The translations under genes and the position numbers were made by a program. Below are positions 29,458 to 39,053 of a stretch of DNA of 64,000 bases, piece by piece. The notes below the pieces were generated by a model. It made no database searches and was not told where the DNA came from. It was given only the letters and a program-made list of their open reading frames with translations. Within the stretch, counting starts at the first letter, position 1; every line of letters begins with the position of its first letter. Source of the stretch: Massilia violaceinigra (GTDB taxonomy: Bacteria; Pseudomonadota; Gammaproteobacteria; Burkholderiales; Burkholderiaceae_D). Location of the stretch: positions 3,410,001 through 3,474,000 of the forward strand of contig NZ_CP024608.1 in assembly GCF_002752675.1 (NCBI RefSeq), read 5' to 3'.

Positions 29458-30606
29458 ATGCGACTTTCCCCTGTTTCGCACCTGGCCGGTGCGCTGGCCC
29501 TGGGCGCCGCCCTGGCGGTCCCGGCGGCGCGCGCTGCCGATTTCACCACCACCGACGGCTACCACGCCGCCTGCCGCGAGGTGGAGAAGGGCGCCGTGCC
29601 CAAGGATGACGATGCGCGCATTGCCGCCGTCATCTGCCGCGATACGGCGCTGGTGCGCCAGATCGTCACCTGGGGCACGCGTGGCTTCGAGCGGATGCAT
29701 AAAGACCGCACGTCGAACGACGCCATCGTGATCGAGGTGACCAAGGAAATCGACTACGTGATCGCCGAACTGGGCGCCACGCGCAAGCTGCTGTCCCAGA
29801 TCAAGCTCGGCAAGCGCAAGTCGCTGCGCCTGGCACCCGCGCAGTGGGAGCTGGACCTCGACAGCGACGGGCAGGTCAAGCTGTGGGAAAAATACCTGTT
29901 CGCCCTGCCTAAGCGCGGTCACCAGGCGTTCAGCATGCGCGGCCCGAGTAACGATCAGGACTATTACGACCGCGAATACAACCTCGGCGCCGTCATCCGG
30001 GTCGACCAGAGCGATATTTTATGGTCGCTGGCCTACCATCATTTCATCGAAGGCTTGCTGACCAATGTGCGCGCGTTCGACCTGGCCAAGGACCATAACG
30101 GTGTGATCCTGGCGCGGCCGGCCTTGCTCAAGGCGGCGCACCAGCTGATCGGCAACGGTTTCCTGGTCTCGGGCAAGATGCGCCAGGAAGTGCTGGCCGA
30201 AACCGATGACGACGAAGAGTGGATCGGCAACCCCAAACAGGCCAACACCGTCTTCCCGGTGCCGCTCGACGCGGCCGATTTCGCCAGTTGGGACATGATG
30301 ATCAAGGAAATGTCGGCACTGTGGCAAGGCCGTTCCTTGTTGCCGGCCGCGCAGGGCGGAAACGGGATGCTGGCGGCGATGGCGCCCTTGTGTCCGGAGG
30401 GGACCGGCTTGAATGTGGCCAAGGTGTATCTGCAGCCACCGGCGGCCGGTACCCTGTACGCGTTCCGCGGCACCAAGCTGCCGACCAGCCATTGCCAGCG
30501 CATCGACAGGACCCACCCGGTCTCGCCGCTGCCGCAGATGGCGGAACAGGCCAGCAAGACCAATACCGGCATGGGTTTTCTGCGGTATTTGTACTGGACC
30601 AATTAA
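29458..30606 (+). CDS. Secreted protein of unknown function
   Basis: A 382-residue protein with signal peptide (SHLAGALALGAALAVPAARAA, cleavage near residue 26). No family was recognised. An N-terminal Cys pair (HAACREVEKG, AAVICRD) is followed by a charged helical stretch. The middle carries ALPKRGHQAFSMRGPSNDQDYYDREYNLGAVIRVDQSD, and the C-terminus TLYAFRGTKLPTSHCQRIDRT and GFLRYLYWTN. GGAGG precedes the ATG. It is monocistronic as far as can be seen. Confidence 0.75.
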   Translation: MRLSPVSHLAGALALGAALAVPAARAADFTTTDGYHAACREVEKGAVPKDDDARIAAVICRDTALVRQIVTWGTRGFERMHKDRTSNDAIVIEVTKEIDYVIAELGATRKLLSQIKLGKRKSLRLAPAQWELDLDSDGQVKLWEKYLFALPKRGHQAFSMRGPSNDQDYYDREYNLGAVIRVDQSDILWSLAYHHFIEGLLTNVRAFDLAKDHNGVILARPALLKAAHQLIGNGFLVSGKMRQEVLAETDDDEEWIGNPKQANTVFPVPLDAADFASWDMMIKEMSALWQGRSLLPAAQGGNGMLAAMAPLCPEGTGLNVAKVYLQPPAAGTLYAFRGTKLPTSHCQRIDRTHPVSPLPQMAEQASKTNTGMGFLRYLYWTN

Positions 30607-30625
30607 GCGGGGTCACCCTATTTTT
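30607..30625 (+). repeat. Possible diverged copy of the GGGGTCA repeat
   Basis: GCGGGGTCACCCTATTTTTC directly follows the stop codon of the secreted-protein gene. It shares GGGGTCA with the repeats at 7 and 15.7 kb but not their right half. A similar CCCGGTCAGCCCTATCTTATTTTC lies at about 33818-33842. Confidence 0.3.
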
Positions 30626-30676
30626 CGCTACGACTGAAGCTGGAAGGACATCGCCCATGAAAGCGCCGTTGTCCGG

Positions 30677-30721
30677 TTGACTTCCGCGTGACACCTGACA
30701 TACTCTGAAATGACATGTGTC
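30677..30721 (+). promoter_or_regulatory. Promoter/operator region of the Xre-RES toxin-antitoxin pair
   Basis: TTGACT (30677-30682), a 16-base spacer and CATACT (30699-30704) make a moderate promoter. TGACA occurs three times (30689, 30696, 30711), and GACAC/GTGTC arms (30690-30694 with 30717-30721) form an inverted repeat around the -10, suiting autoregulation by the antitoxin (inference). Confidence 0.45.
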
Positions 30722-30740
30722 GTCGGGAAGGGAGGCAACA

Positions 30741-31253
30741 ATGAAGGCAGCATTAGCGCGAGACACGCCGGCGCGCGTCGTCGCTGAATCATCGATCGCC
30801 ACCGGCGATTTGGCGAAGTTCCCACAGACCGTCATGTTTCTGGGCGGCGAAGAGGCGATGAAGCGGAAAATTGAAACCAAGCTCGACGTTCATGTACTCA
30901 TCATGGAAGGATTTCCCAACGCTGTCATGACCTTTCTGATCGAGAGTATTCCTGAATTAAAGAATCCCGAGTTTCTTCAAAAAACTGTCGGCATGAGCAA
31001 AAGGACGTCGCAGCGCAGGCACGCTGCGGACAAGCTCCTCACCAGCGAACAAAGCAGTAAAGCGTGGAACTTTGCCGAGGTGATGACCCAGGCTAGCGCG
31101 GTGTTCGGATCGAAGGAAGAGGGCGTTCGGTGGCTTGGCGAACCTGCGCTGGCGCTTGAAGGACGGCGACCGCTTGATTTGCTGTTGACGAGTGCGGGTT
31201 ACGATCTGGTGAAGGACTTGCTCACCAGACTGGAATACGGCGTTTACGCGTGA
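30741..31253 (+). CDS. Xre/MbcA/ParS-type antitoxin (DUF2384)
   Basis: A 170-residue antitoxin of the type II RES-Xre system. The Xre-like N-terminal domain has a KTVGMSKRTSQRRHAADKLLTSEQSSK segment. The C-terminal DUF2384 toxin-binding part has AEVMTQASAVFGSKEEGVRWLGEPALALEGRRPLDLL. GGAGG lies five bases before the ATG. Its stop overlaps the GTG of the RES toxin (GTGA), the standard arrangement of this pair. Confidence 0.92.
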   Translation: MKAALARDTPARVVAESSIATGDLAKFPQTVMFLGGEEAMKRKIETKLDVHVLIMEGFPNAVMTFLIESIPELKNPEFLQKTVGMSKRTSQRRHAADKLLTSEQSSKAWNFAEVMTQASAVFGSKEEGVRWLGEPALALEGRRPLDLLLTSAGYDLVKDLLTRLEYGVYA

Positions 31254-31765
31254 CACCTTTACCGGACACCTCGGGTCATGCAAGCCTGGTTGCCTGGCGC
31301 CTGGATCAAGCCGTGCACGCGTCCGCATGGGACCGCGGCGAAGGTGCCTTCCGCGTCGGCGGCCGCTGGAATGTCAAGGGTTCCAAATACGTTGTTTACT
31401 GCTCTCTCGACCCCGCGACAGCGATACTCGAGGTGGCGGTTCACAAAGGATTTAAAACCTTGGACACGGTTGCGCACGTACTGACGTCGTTGCGGATCGA
31501 TCCGACCGTCGGTCCGCGTATACATGTTGTCAATCCATTGGATTTGCCGAACGCGAACTGGCTCACCCCAGGCGTGCCAAGTATTGGTCAGCAGCAGTTT
31601 GGGGACGCTTTGCTGGACAAACATGAGTTTGTACTCTTGCCGAGTGTCGTTTCAAAACATAGCTGGAACCTCATCTTCGATAGCAAGCGAGGCGGCAAGA
31701 TGGTCGCCAAGGCGTTCCAAGAGGCGTTTGCACTTGACACCCGCTTGCATCCACCCGCTACCTGA
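31250..31765 (+). CDS. RES-domain toxin
   Basis: A 171-residue RES-family toxin; characterised members (MbcT, Res) deplete cellular NAD+. The name-giving residues are visible: Arg in VAWRLDQA (about 17), a Glu-containing segment (PATAILEVAVH, about 61), and Ser in YCSLDPAT (about 52), within the conserved FRVGGRWNVKG segment. The start is the GTG overlapping the antitoxin stop. Length and order (antitoxin first) are typical. No inactivating change is seen. Confidence 0.92.
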   Translation: MTPLPDTSGHASLVAWRLDQAVHASAWDRGEGAFRVGGRWNVKGSKYVVYCSLDPATAILEVAVHKGFKTLDTVAHVLTSLRIDPTVGPRIHVVNPLDLPNANWLTPGVPSIGQQQFGDALLDKHEFVLLPSVVSKHSWNLIFDSKRGGKMVAKAFQEAFALDTRLHPPAT

Positions 31766-31831
31766 CCCTGCTCGTGGACGCTGGCCACGGCCCCGGCCGA
31801 GGGCACCGGCAACCCGAAAAAAGTTCTCCGG

Positions 31832-31837
31832 TATAAT
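31832..31837 (+). promoter_or_regulatory. -10 box upstream of alpha/beta hydrolase
   Basis: A consensus TATAAT lies 36 bases before the ATG, in the 107-base gap after the RES toxin. No convincing -35 is seen. Confidence 0.4.
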
Positions 31838-31872
31838 TCGAACGGTCGTTCTTTTTTATTGCCGAGTGTCCC

Positions 31873-32748
31873 ATGAAACCATCCCGTTCCGAATTTTTGA
31901 CCGTACGCAGCTTGCGTACCCACGTGCGCCACTGGGGCAGGGAGGGGGCGCCCAAGCTGTTCATGGTGCACGGCTGGATGGATGTGTCCGCCTCGTTCCA
32001 GTTCGTGGTCGATTGCCTCAAGAAAGACTGGCACGTCATTTCGCCCGACTGGCGCGGCTTCGGGCTTACCGAGCGCAGCCATTCGGACACCTACTGGTTC
32101 CCCGATTACGTGGCCGATCTCGATGCCATCGTCGACCATTACGCACCGGGCGACGCAATCAACCTGCTCGGCCACAGCATGGGCGGCAACGTGGTTGGTA
32201 TTTACGCCGGCGCGCGCCCGGCCCGGGTGCGCCGCCTGATCAATCTGGAAGGCTTCGGCATGCCCGCGTCGAACCCGGAAAAGGCGCCGCGGCGCTATGC
32301 CAAGTGGCTCGATGAAATGCGCGAGCCGCCCTCGCTGCGCACCTATCCGAGCCAGGCGGCGGTGGCGGCGCGGCTGCAAAAGACCAATCCGCGCCTGTCG
32401 GACGCCCGCGCCCAGTTTTTGTCGCAGCACTGGTCGGCCCGGAATGATGCCGGCGAGTGGGAAATCCTGGGCGACCCGAATCACAAGAAGCCGACGCCGC
32501 TCGGCTACCAGGTGGAAGAAGTGATGGCTTGCTGGTCGGCCATTACCGCGCCGGTGCTGTGGGTCGAGGCGGAGGATACCAATATGTGGCAATGGATGGG
32601 GCCGCGCGAGGAAGCACGCATCGAGGTCGACCGCCGCCTGGGGCACTTGAAAACGGTAACGACGCGCATGATGGCCGATGCCGGGCATATGCTGCACCAC
32701 GATCAGCCGGAGGCGCTGGCCGCGATGGTGGAGGCGTTCCTGGCGTAA
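31873..32748 (+). CDS. Alpha/beta hydrolase
   Basis: A 291-residue soluble alpha/beta hydrolase. The oxyanion segment MVHGWMD is near residue 35, the nucleophile elbow GHSMGG (Ser about 101), the acid probably Asp in WVEAEDTN (about 236), and His in DAGHMLHHDQPE (about 272). The sequence is of the epoxide-hydrolase/haloalkane-type fold group. Substrate unknown. It is monocistronic, with its own -10 box. Confidence 0.93.
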   Translation: MKPSRSEFLTVRSLRTHVRHWGREGAPKLFMVHGWMDVSASFQFVVDCLKKDWHVISPDWRGFGLTERSHSDTYWFPDYVADLDAIVDHYAPGDAINLLGHSMGGNVVGIYAGARPARVRRLINLEGFGMPASNPEKAPRRYAKWLDEMREPPSLRTYPSQAAVAARLQKTNPRLSDARAQFLSQHWSARNDAGEWEILGDPNHKKPTPLGYQVEEVMACWSAITAPVLWVEAEDTNMWQWMGPREEARIEVDRRLGHLKTVTTRMMADAGHMLHHDQPEALAAMVEAFLA

Positions 32749-32866
32749 GGCATGGAGAGGGCGGGGGCGCAATCCGCCACACTCCGCCACACTCCGCGCC
32801 AATCGCTCAGTCAGCGTACAATAAAGCCTGTCCCCACTCTGTTGCCGATCCGAGCGTTGCCTGCGT

Positions 32867-33700
32867 ATGCTGAATGTAGATCTCCATTGTCACTCGACCG
32901 TGTCCGACGGCGTCCTGGCGCCGGCCGCCGTCGCCAAATACGCGCATAAAGCGGGGGTGAACGTGTGGGCCCTGACCGACCACGACGAAGTGGGCGGCGT
33001 GGCTGCGGCGCGCGTGGCGGCCGGCGAACTGGGCATGCACTTCGTCTCCGGCGTCGAAATTTCGATCACCTGGGCCAACCACACCGTGCACATCGTCGGC
33101 CTGCAGATCGATGCCGACAATCCCGGCCTGGTGCAGGGCCTGGCCGACACCCGCAGCGGACGCGATGCGCGCGGGCGCGAAATGGCCGACCAGCTGGCCC
33201 GGGCCGGCATTCCCGGCGCCTACGAGGGCGCGCTCAAGTTCGTCGACAATCCCGACCTGATGTCGCGCACCCATTTCGCACGCTACCTGGTCGAGTCCGG
33301 CGTGTGCGCGAACATTCCGGAAGTGTTCCGTAAATACCTGGTCGAAGGCAAGCCCGGCTACGTGCCGCACCGCTGGGCCAGCCTGACGCAGGCGGTCGGC
33401 TGGATTCGCGGCGCCGGCGGCATTCCGGTGATCGCCCATCCGGGCCGCTACAAGCTGGGCATGGTGGGGCAGGGCGCGTTGTTCGATGAATTCAAGCAAC
33501 TGGGCGGCACGGCGATCGAGGTGGTCACGGGCAGCCACACGCCCGATCAATATCACCTGTACGCCGAGGAAGCGCGGCGTTATGGCTTCCTGGCCTCGCG
33601 CGGGACCGATTTTCATGCGCCGGGCGAGTCGCGCGTGGATTTTGCGGCCTTGCCGCCGCTGCCGTCCAGCGTCAAGCCGGTCTGGCACGACTGGTTCTAA
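32867..33700 (+). CDS. PHP-domain phosphatase (RNase AM / 3',5'-nucleoside bisphosphate phosphatase)
   Basis: A 277-residue metal-dependent PHP-family phosphoesterase of the YciV/TrpH group. Metal-binding motifs are DLHCHSTVSDG (about 5-15), ALTDHDEVGG (about 36), GVEISI (about 64), VIAHPGRYKLG (about 188) and SRGTDFHAPGE (about 245). Characterised members hydrolyse 3',5'-nucleoside bisphosphates and trim RNA 5' ends. Full length. A TACAAT -10-like box lies about 50 bases upstream. Confidence 0.93.
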   Translation: MLNVDLHCHSTVSDGVLAPAAVAKYAHKAGVNVWALTDHDEVGGVAAARVAAGELGMHFVSGVEISITWANHTVHIVGLQIDADNPGLVQGLADTRSGRDARGREMADQLARAGIPGAYEGALKFVDNPDLMSRTHFARYLVESGVCANIPEVFRKYLVEGKPGYVPHRWASLTQAVGWIRGAGGIPVIAHPGRYKLGMVGQGALFDEFKQLGGTAIEVVTGSHTPDQYHLYAEEARRYGFLASRGTDFHAPGESRVDFAALPPLPSSVKPVWHDWF

Positions 33701-33874
33701 TGCATGGTGCAAGGCTGCTCGCCGCAAGGCTTGGCGCAGGCCCGGCGGCATTGCTTACACCACGCTTAAAACGCGCCCTTGCTGCCCTGGCGGCAACGGC
33801 GCGGCTCTTGTATTTGCCCCGGTCAGCCCTATCTTATTTTCCTGTTCATTAATGTCGAAGCCGGGAGGCTTGCC

Positions 33875-34759
33875 ATGAAGCGCGTTTTGCTGTTCCTTGC
33901 CACTAACCTTGCCGTGATCCTCGTCCTGACGCTGGTGCTGAACGTGTTCGGCATCGCGCGCGGGGTCAGTGCGTCCGGCATCAATATCGGCCAGCTGCTG
34001 GTGTTTTCGGCCGTGGTCGGCTTCACCGGGTCGTTCATTTCCTTGTTGATGAGCAAAACGATGGCCAAATGGTCGACTGGCGCGCGCGTCATCGACAATC
34101 CGGTCAGCGCCGACGAGGTGTGGCTGGTCAATACAGTGCGCAAGCTGGCCGAACGGGCCGGCATCGGCATGCCCGAGGTCGCCGTGTACGAGGGCGCGCC
34201 AAATGCCTTTGCCACCGGCGCCTTCAAAAATTCCGCCCTGGTCGCCGTTTCCACCGGCTTGTTGGAAAGCATGGACCGCGATGAAGTCGAAGCGGTGCTC
34301 GGGCACGAAGTGGCCCACGTCGCCAATGGCGACATGGTGACGCTGACCCTGATCCAGGGCGTGGTCAATACCTTCGTGGTGTTCCTGGCGCGCGTGGTCG
34401 GCTTTTTCGTCGACAAGGTTTTGCTGCGTGGTAACAGCGACCGGGGCCCCGGCATCGGCTATATGGTCACCGTGTTCGTGTGCGAACTGGTGTTCGGCCT
34501 GGTTGCGTCGATCATCGTCGCCTGGTTTTCGCGCCAGCGCGAGTTCCGCGCCGATGCCGGCTCGGCCAAGCTGCTGGGCAGCCCGCGTCCCATGCAGCAA
34601 GCCCTGATGCGTCTGGGCGGCCTGGCGCCCGGCGCCTTGCCGTCGCAAATGTCGGCGTTCGGCATTTCCGGCCACGGCAATGGCTGGGGCGCGCTGTTCT
34701 CGACCCACCCGCCCATGGAGGAGCGTATCGCCGCCCTCAACAACCTGCCGCCCGCATGA
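33875..34759 (+). CDS. htpX: Zinc metalloprotease HtpX
   Basis: A 294-residue inner-membrane M48 protease for membrane-protein quality control. Two N-terminal transmembrane helices (about 4-27 and 33-54), then the HExxH zinc site in [13 protein letters not shown] (about 140), two more hydrophobic helices ([42 protein letters not shown]), and the third ligand in [12 protein letters not shown] (about 222). GGGAGG precedes the ATG. The stop overlaps the next ATG by four bases. Confidence 0.97.
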   Translation: MKRVLLFLATNLAVILVLTLVLNVFGIARGVSASGINIGQLLVFSAVVGFTGSFISLLMSKTMAKWSTGARVIDNPVSADEVWLVNTVRKLAERAGIGMPEVAVYEGAPNAFATGAFKNSALVAVSTGLLESMDRDEVEAVLGHEVAHVANGDMVTLTLIQGVVNTFVVFLARVVGFFVDKVLLRGNSDRGPGIGYMVTVFVCELVFGLVASIIVAWFSRQREFRADAGSAKLLGSPRPMQQALMRLGGLAPGALPSQMSAFGISGHGNGWGALFSTHPPMEERIAALNNLPPA

Positions 34760-35391
34760 GCCAATTCTTTCAAATCCATCCCGACAATCCGCAGGCGCGC
34801 CTGATCAAGCAGGCCGCCCAGATCATCCACGGCGGCGGCATTGTCGCGCTGCCGACCGACTCGTGCTACGCGCTGGTGTGCCACCTGGACGACAAGGGGG
34901 CGGTGGAAAAGCTGCGCCGCATCCGCGGCATCGATGAGAAACACCACCTCACTTTGCTGTGCCGCGACCTGTCCGAGATCGCGGTGTATGCGCGGGTCGA
35001 CAACCGCCAGTTCCGCCTGTTGAAAGCCGCCACCCCGGGCCCGTACACGGTGATCCTGGAAGCGACCCGGATCGTGCCGCGCCGCCTGTCGCACCCGTCG
35101 CGCAAGACCATCGGCCTGCGCGTGCCCGAAAACGCCATCGCCCAGGCGCTGCTTGCCGAACTGGGCCAGCCGCTGCTGGGCACCACCCTGATCCTGCCCG
35201 ACCCGGACGGCGAAGGCGGCGAACTGCTGACCGACGCCGACAGCATCCGCGAGCGCATCGACAAGCAGGTCGACCTGATCGTCGACGGCGGCGCCTGCTC
35301 GCTCGAACCGACCACCGTGATCGACCTGACCGGCGACGACGTCGTGCTGGTGCGCCAGGGCCGCGGCAACGCCGCCGTGTTCGGCCTTTGA
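34756..35391 (+). CDS. YciO-type Sua5/YrdC-domain protein (threonylcarbamoyl-AMP synthase-like)
   Basis: A 211-residue protein with a YrdC fold: [30 protein letters not shown] (about 30-60), then the [16 protein letters not shown] segment and [12 protein letters not shown]. The [15 protein letters not shown] and TTVIDLTG segments match the YciO branch, which is homologous to the t6A enzyme TsaC but usually of undefined function. The ATG overlaps the htpX stop. Confidence 0.88.
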   Translation: MSQFFQIHPDNPQARLIKQAAQIIHGGGIVALPTDSCYALVCHLDDKGAVEKLRRIRGIDEKHHLTLLCRDLSEIAVYARVDNRQFRLLKAATPGPYTVILEATRIVPRRLSHPSRKTIGLRVPENAIAQALLAELGQPLLGTTLILPDPDGEGGELLTDADSIRERIDKQVDLIVDGGACSLEPTTVIDLTGDDVVLVRQGRGNAAVFGL

Positions 35392-35452
35392 CCCGCCCCG
35401 CGGCCCCCGGGACAGCGCCAGGGCCGCGTGCCCGCTCTGCTAGAATCGTCCG

Positions 35453-36226
35453 ATGAATAGCACTCACCAGACCGTCCAGGCACTGCTCGTGTTCGCGATT
35501 CCGGTCCTGTTCGCCATTTCGCTGCATGAAGTGGGGCACGGCTATGTGGCCCGGTATTTCGGCGATCCGACCGCGGCCAACGAAGGTCGCCTGAGCATCA
35601 ATCCACTGCGTCACATCGACCCCTTCGGCACCGTGGTGTTGCCGCTGGTGCTGTACTGGCTGATCCAGTTGCCCTTCGGTTACGCCAAGCCGGTCCCGGT
35701 CGAGTTCGACAAGCTGCGCAATCCCAAAAAACACATGGCCTTCGTCGCCCTGGCCGGCCCGGCGGCCAATTTCGCCATGGGCGTGGCCTGGAGCATCATC
35801 GGCATCCTGCTGGCGGTGGCCGGCATCAGCGAGCGCTTCTGGTACGACATGGTGCGCGCCGGGGTGAGCGTCAATGCGGTCATGATGGTGTTTAACCTGC
35901 TGCCGATCCCGCCGCTGGACGGCAGCCACGTGCTGGCCAGCGTGCTGCCCGAGCGCGTGCTGCGCTGGCTGCCGACCGTGCCGCCGGACGGCGGACGGTC
36001 CCTGGCATCGCTGCTGCCGGCCGGCATGCTGGCAGCTTTGCCCAAGCGCATGTTTCGGCTCGTGAACGATGTCGCCGTGATCGACGTGCTCATTTTCGCC
36101 TCCTTCATCCTGCTGATGCGCCTGCATGTGCTCGACAGCTTCCTGTCCAAGGCGATGACGATCGCGATTGCCGCCTTTGCCAAGGTTGCCTCTCCCTTTT
36201 CTTCTCTCCCTTTTCTTTTCTCCTGA
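35453..36226 (+). CDS. Site-2 protease family (M50) membrane metalloprotease
   Basis: A 257-residue integral membrane protein. The zinc motif HEVGH is in ISLHEVGHGYVARYFG (about 25) and the third ligand region in NLLPIPPLDGSHVL (about 148). Four or so hydrophobic helices surround them. This is the short, PDZ-less S2P form (SREBP2/YwhC-like), often found beside trpS or scpA in Burkholderiales. It ends eight bases before trpS. Confidence 0.93.
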   Translation: MNSTHQTVQALLVFAIPVLFAISLHEVGHGYVARYFGDPTAANEGRLSINPLRHIDPFGTVVLPLVLYWLIQLPFGYAKPVPVEFDKLRNPKKHMAFVALAGPAANFAMGVAWSIIGILLAVAGISERFWYDMVRAGVSVNAVMMVFNLLPIPPLDGSHVLASVLPERVLRWLPTVPPDGGRSLASLLPAGMLAALPKRMFRLVNDVAVIDVLIFASFILLMRLHVLDSFLSKAMTIAIAAFAKVASPFSSLPFLFS

Positions 36227-36234
36227 GTTAATTC

Positions 36235-37437
36235 ATGTACCCAGATCGTGTTGTTTCCGGTATGCGTCCGACAGGCACCATGCACCTTGGCCATTACCAT
36301 GGCGCCCTGAAAAACTGGATCAGGATGCAGTCGCAACAGCCCTGCCTGTTTTTCGTGGCCGACTGGCACGCCCTGACCACGCATTACGACGACCCCGCGA
36401 TCATCGAGCGCAGCACCTGGGACATGCTGGTCGACTGGCTGGCGGCCGGGATCGACCCCTCGCAGGCGACCCTGTTCATCCAGTCGCGCGTGCCCGAGCA
36501 TGCCGAACTGCACCTGCTGCTGTCGATGGCCACGCCGCTCGGCTGGCTCGAACGGGTGCCGACCTACAAGGACCAGATCGATAACCTCAGCAATAAGGAT
36601 CTGGCCACCTACGGCTTCCTGGGCTACCCGCTGCTGCAGGCGGCCGACGTGCTGATCTACCGCGCGACCCAGGTGCCGGTGGGCGACGACCAGGTGCCGC
36701 ACATCGAAATGATGCGCGAGATCGCGCGCCGCTTCAATCATATGTACGGCAAGGAAAAAGGCTTCGAGGAAAAAGCCATGGAAGCGGTCAAGAAGCTCGG
36801 CAGCAAGCGCGCCCGGCTGTATCTGGAACTGCGCACCGGGTACCAGCAGGACGGCAAGGACGATGCGCTGGAGCAAGCCCACGCCATGCTCAACGATGCC
36901 CAAAGCCTGTCGATGATCGACCGCGAGCGCCTGTTCGGCTACCTGGAAGGCAGCCGCAAGCTGATCCTGGTCGAGCCGCAGGCCAAACTGACGGTGGCAT
37001 CGCGCCTGCCCGGGCTGGACGGGCGTAAAATGTCCAAAAGTTACGGCAACGCTATTTCCCTGCGCGAAGACAAGGAGTCGGTGGTCAAGAAGGTGCGCAC
37101 CATGCCGACCGACCCGGCGCGCGTGCGCCGTACCGACGCGGGCGATCCGCGCACATGCCCGGTGTGGCAATTGCACAAAGTTTATTCCGACGAAGCAACC
37201 CGCGACTGGGTGGTCAAGGGTTGCACCACGGCCGGCATCGGCTGCATCGAATGCAAGCAGCCGGTGATCGACGCCATCGTCAAGGAACAGGAACCGATGC
37301 ACGAACGTGCCCAGCAATACCTGGACGACCCCTCGCTGGTGCGCGCCATCGTGGCCGACGGCTGCGAAACGGCGCGCAAGCTGGCGCAGGAAACGATGCG
37401 CGATGTGCGCGAAGCGATGGGCCTGGCTTACACTTGA
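36235..37437 (+). CDS. trpS: Tryptophanyl-tRNA synthetase
   Basis: A 400-residue class I aminoacyl-tRNA synthetase. HIGH-type motif MHLGHYHGAL (about 16) and KMSKS in GRKMSKSYGN (about 265). It is longer than the E. coli enzyme (334), with an insertion between about 295 and 345. That insertion contains C-x21-C-x6-C-x2-C (TCPVW... KGCTTAGIGCIEC), close to the 4Fe-4S motif described for the Thermotoga enzyme. It follows the M50 protease gene closely and precedes a methyltransferase gene by 14 bases, so an operon is likely. Confidence 0.96.
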   Translation: MYPDRVVSGMRPTGTMHLGHYHGALKNWIRMQSQQPCLFFVADWHALTTHYDDPAIIERSTWDMLVDWLAAGIDPSQATLFIQSRVPEHAELHLLLSMATPLGWLERVPTYKDQIDNLSNKDLATYGFLGYPLLQAADVLIYRATQVPVGDDQVPHIEMMREIARRFNHMYGKEKGFEEKAMEAVKKLGSKRARLYLELRTGYQQDGKDDALEQAHAMLNDAQSLSMIDRERLFGYLEGSRKLILVEPQAKLTVASRLPGLDGRKMSKSYGNAISLREDKESVVKKVRTMPTDPARVRRTDAGDPRTCPVWQLHKVYSDEATRDWVVKGCTTAGIGCIECKQPVIDAIVKEQEPMHERAQQYLDDPSLVRAIVADGCETARKLAQETMRDVREAMGLAYT

Positions 37438-37451
37438 TAAAGGAATTCCTG

Positions 37452-38036
37452 ATGACCGACACACTCCACTCCGACGCATCCGCCTGGATCGCCCGCTTCG
37501 CGCCGCTGGCGCCGCGCGGCGAGGCGCTCGACCTGGCCTGCGGCACTGGCCGCCACGCGCGCCTGCTGGCCGCGCTCGGCCACCCGGTGATCGCGCTCGA
37601 CCGCGACCCCGAGGCGCTGGCCGCCGCGGCGGGCGAGGGCATTACCCCGCTGCAGTTCGACCTCGAAGACGGCACCCTGGCCTGGCCTTTCGAGGAAGGG
37701 CGCTTTGCCGTGATCGTGGTGACCAATTACCTGCACCGGCCGCTCATTCCCGCGCTGGTGCGCAGCCTGGCCGCGGACGGCTTGCTGATCTATGAAACGT
37801 TTGCATGCGGAAATGAAGAATTCGGCCGCCCGAGCAATCCTGCCTTTTTGCTGCACGAAGGCGAACTGCTGCGCCAGGCGGCGGCCCATCACCTGCGCGT
37901 GCTGGCGTTTGAAGACGGTTTTACCAGTGCGCCCAGGGCGGCGATGGTGCAGCGCCTGTGCGCCGCCGGGGCCGATTTTGCGCGCGCCGATGCCCGTCTG
38001 GACGGCGGTGCGGCGCCGACCGAAGCGCGATTCTAG
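37452..38036 (+). CDS. Class I SAM-dependent methyltransferase
   Basis: A 194-residue methyltransferase of TehB-like type. Motif I is [18 protein letters not shown] (about 26-43), the acidic loop [10 protein letters not shown], and motif IV region [14 protein letters not shown] (about 84). The segment [20 protein letters not shown] is typical of this group of betaproteobacterial methyltransferases. Substrate unknown. AGGAA precedes the ATG. It probably belongs to the trpS transcript. Confidence 0.92.
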   Translation: MTDTLHSDASAWIARFAPLAPRGEALDLACGTGRHARLLAALGHPVIALDRDPEALAAAAGEGITPLQFDLEDGTLAWPFEEGRFAVIVVTNYLHRPLIPALVRSLAADGLLIYETFACGNEEFGRPSNPAFLLHEGELLRQAAAHHLRVLAFEDGFTSAPRAAMVQRLCAAGADFARADARLDGGAAPTEARF

Positions 38037-38107
38037 TCAACAATGAACCATTCCGGCGGACGATCCGCTACAATCAGGCTTTTACTTACCAGCATAGTTA
38101 CCTACAT

Positions 38108-38992
38108 ATGATCAAGGGCAGCATAGTAGCAATCGTCACCCCGATGCATGCAGACGGCAGTCTGGACCATCCGGGCCTGCGCAAGCTGATCGACTGGCAC
38201 ATCGCCGAGGGTACCGATGGCATCGTCATCGTCGGCACCACGGGCGAATCGGCCACCGTCAGCGTCGAGGAACACTGCGAACTGGTCAAGCTGGCCGTCG
38301 AACACGCCAAGGGCCGCATTCCGATCATTGCCGGCACCGGTGGCAATTCGACCGCCGAAGCGATCAAGCTGACCGAATATGCCAAGGATGTCGGGGCCGA
38401 TGCCGCGCTGGTGGTTGTGCCTTACTACAACCGTCCAACCCAGGAAGGCATGTACCGCCACTTCAAGGCCATCGCCGAAGCGGTCGACCTGCCGCTCATC
38501 TTGTACAACGTGCCGGGCCGTACCGTGGCCGACATGAGCAACGATACCGTGGTGCGCCTGTCCGCCATCCCGAACATCGTCGGCCTCAAGGATGCGACCG
38601 GCAACATCGGGCGCGGCCTGGAATTGCTGCGCAATGTAGACAAATCGTTCGCCGTGTATTCGGGTGACGACCCGACCGCGATCGCGCTGATGCTGTGCGG
38701 TGGCGCCGGCAATATTTCGGTCACGGCCAACGTGGCGCCGCGCGCGATGCACGAACTGTGCGCGGCCGCGATGGGTGGCGACATCGCCCGCGCTGTCGAG
38801 ATCAACGACAAGGTCATGCCGCTGCACCAGAAACTGTTTATCGAGCCGAACCCGGTCCCGGTCAAATGGGCGATGGCGGAAATGGGCCTGATGCCTGCCG
38901 GCATCCGCCTGCCCCTGGCGCCGCTGGGGCAAGACTGCCACGACGCGGTCCGCGCCGCCCTGCGCGAAGCCGGCGTCCTACCACAGCCCTGA
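38108..38992 (+). CDS. dapA: 4-hydroxy-tetrahydrodipicolinate synthase
   Basis: A 294-residue enzyme of lysine and diaminopimelate synthesis, condensing pyruvate with aspartate-semialdehyde. Motifs are [14 protein letters not shown] (about 43), the catalytic Tyr in [13 protein letters not shown] (about 108 and 134 region YNVPGRT), and the Schiff-base Lys in VGLKDATGN (about 162). Length is the family norm. A TACAAT -10-like box lies about 40 bases upstream. It is followed by bamC after 61 bases, the usual order in beta- and gammaproteobacteria. Confidence 0.97.
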   Translation: MIKGSIVAIVTPMHADGSLDHPGLRKLIDWHIAEGTDGIVIVGTTGESATVSVEEHCELVKLAVEHAKGRIPIIAGTGGNSTAEAIKLTEYAKDVGADAALVVVPYYNRPTQEGMYRHFKAIAEAVDLPLILYNVPGRTVADMSNDTVVRLSAIPNIVGLKDATGNIGRGLELLRNVDKSFAVYSGDDPTAIALMLCGGAGNISVTANVAPRAMHELCAAAMGGDIARAVEINDKVMPLHQKLFIEPNPVPVKWAMAEMGLMPAGIRLPLAPLGQDCHDAVRAALREAGVLPQP

Positions 38993-39053
38993 CCCGCAAG
39001 GGTCGGATCATCCCAGACACCAGCTGCCTTTCAGCTTCTCATCCAGTACCGAC

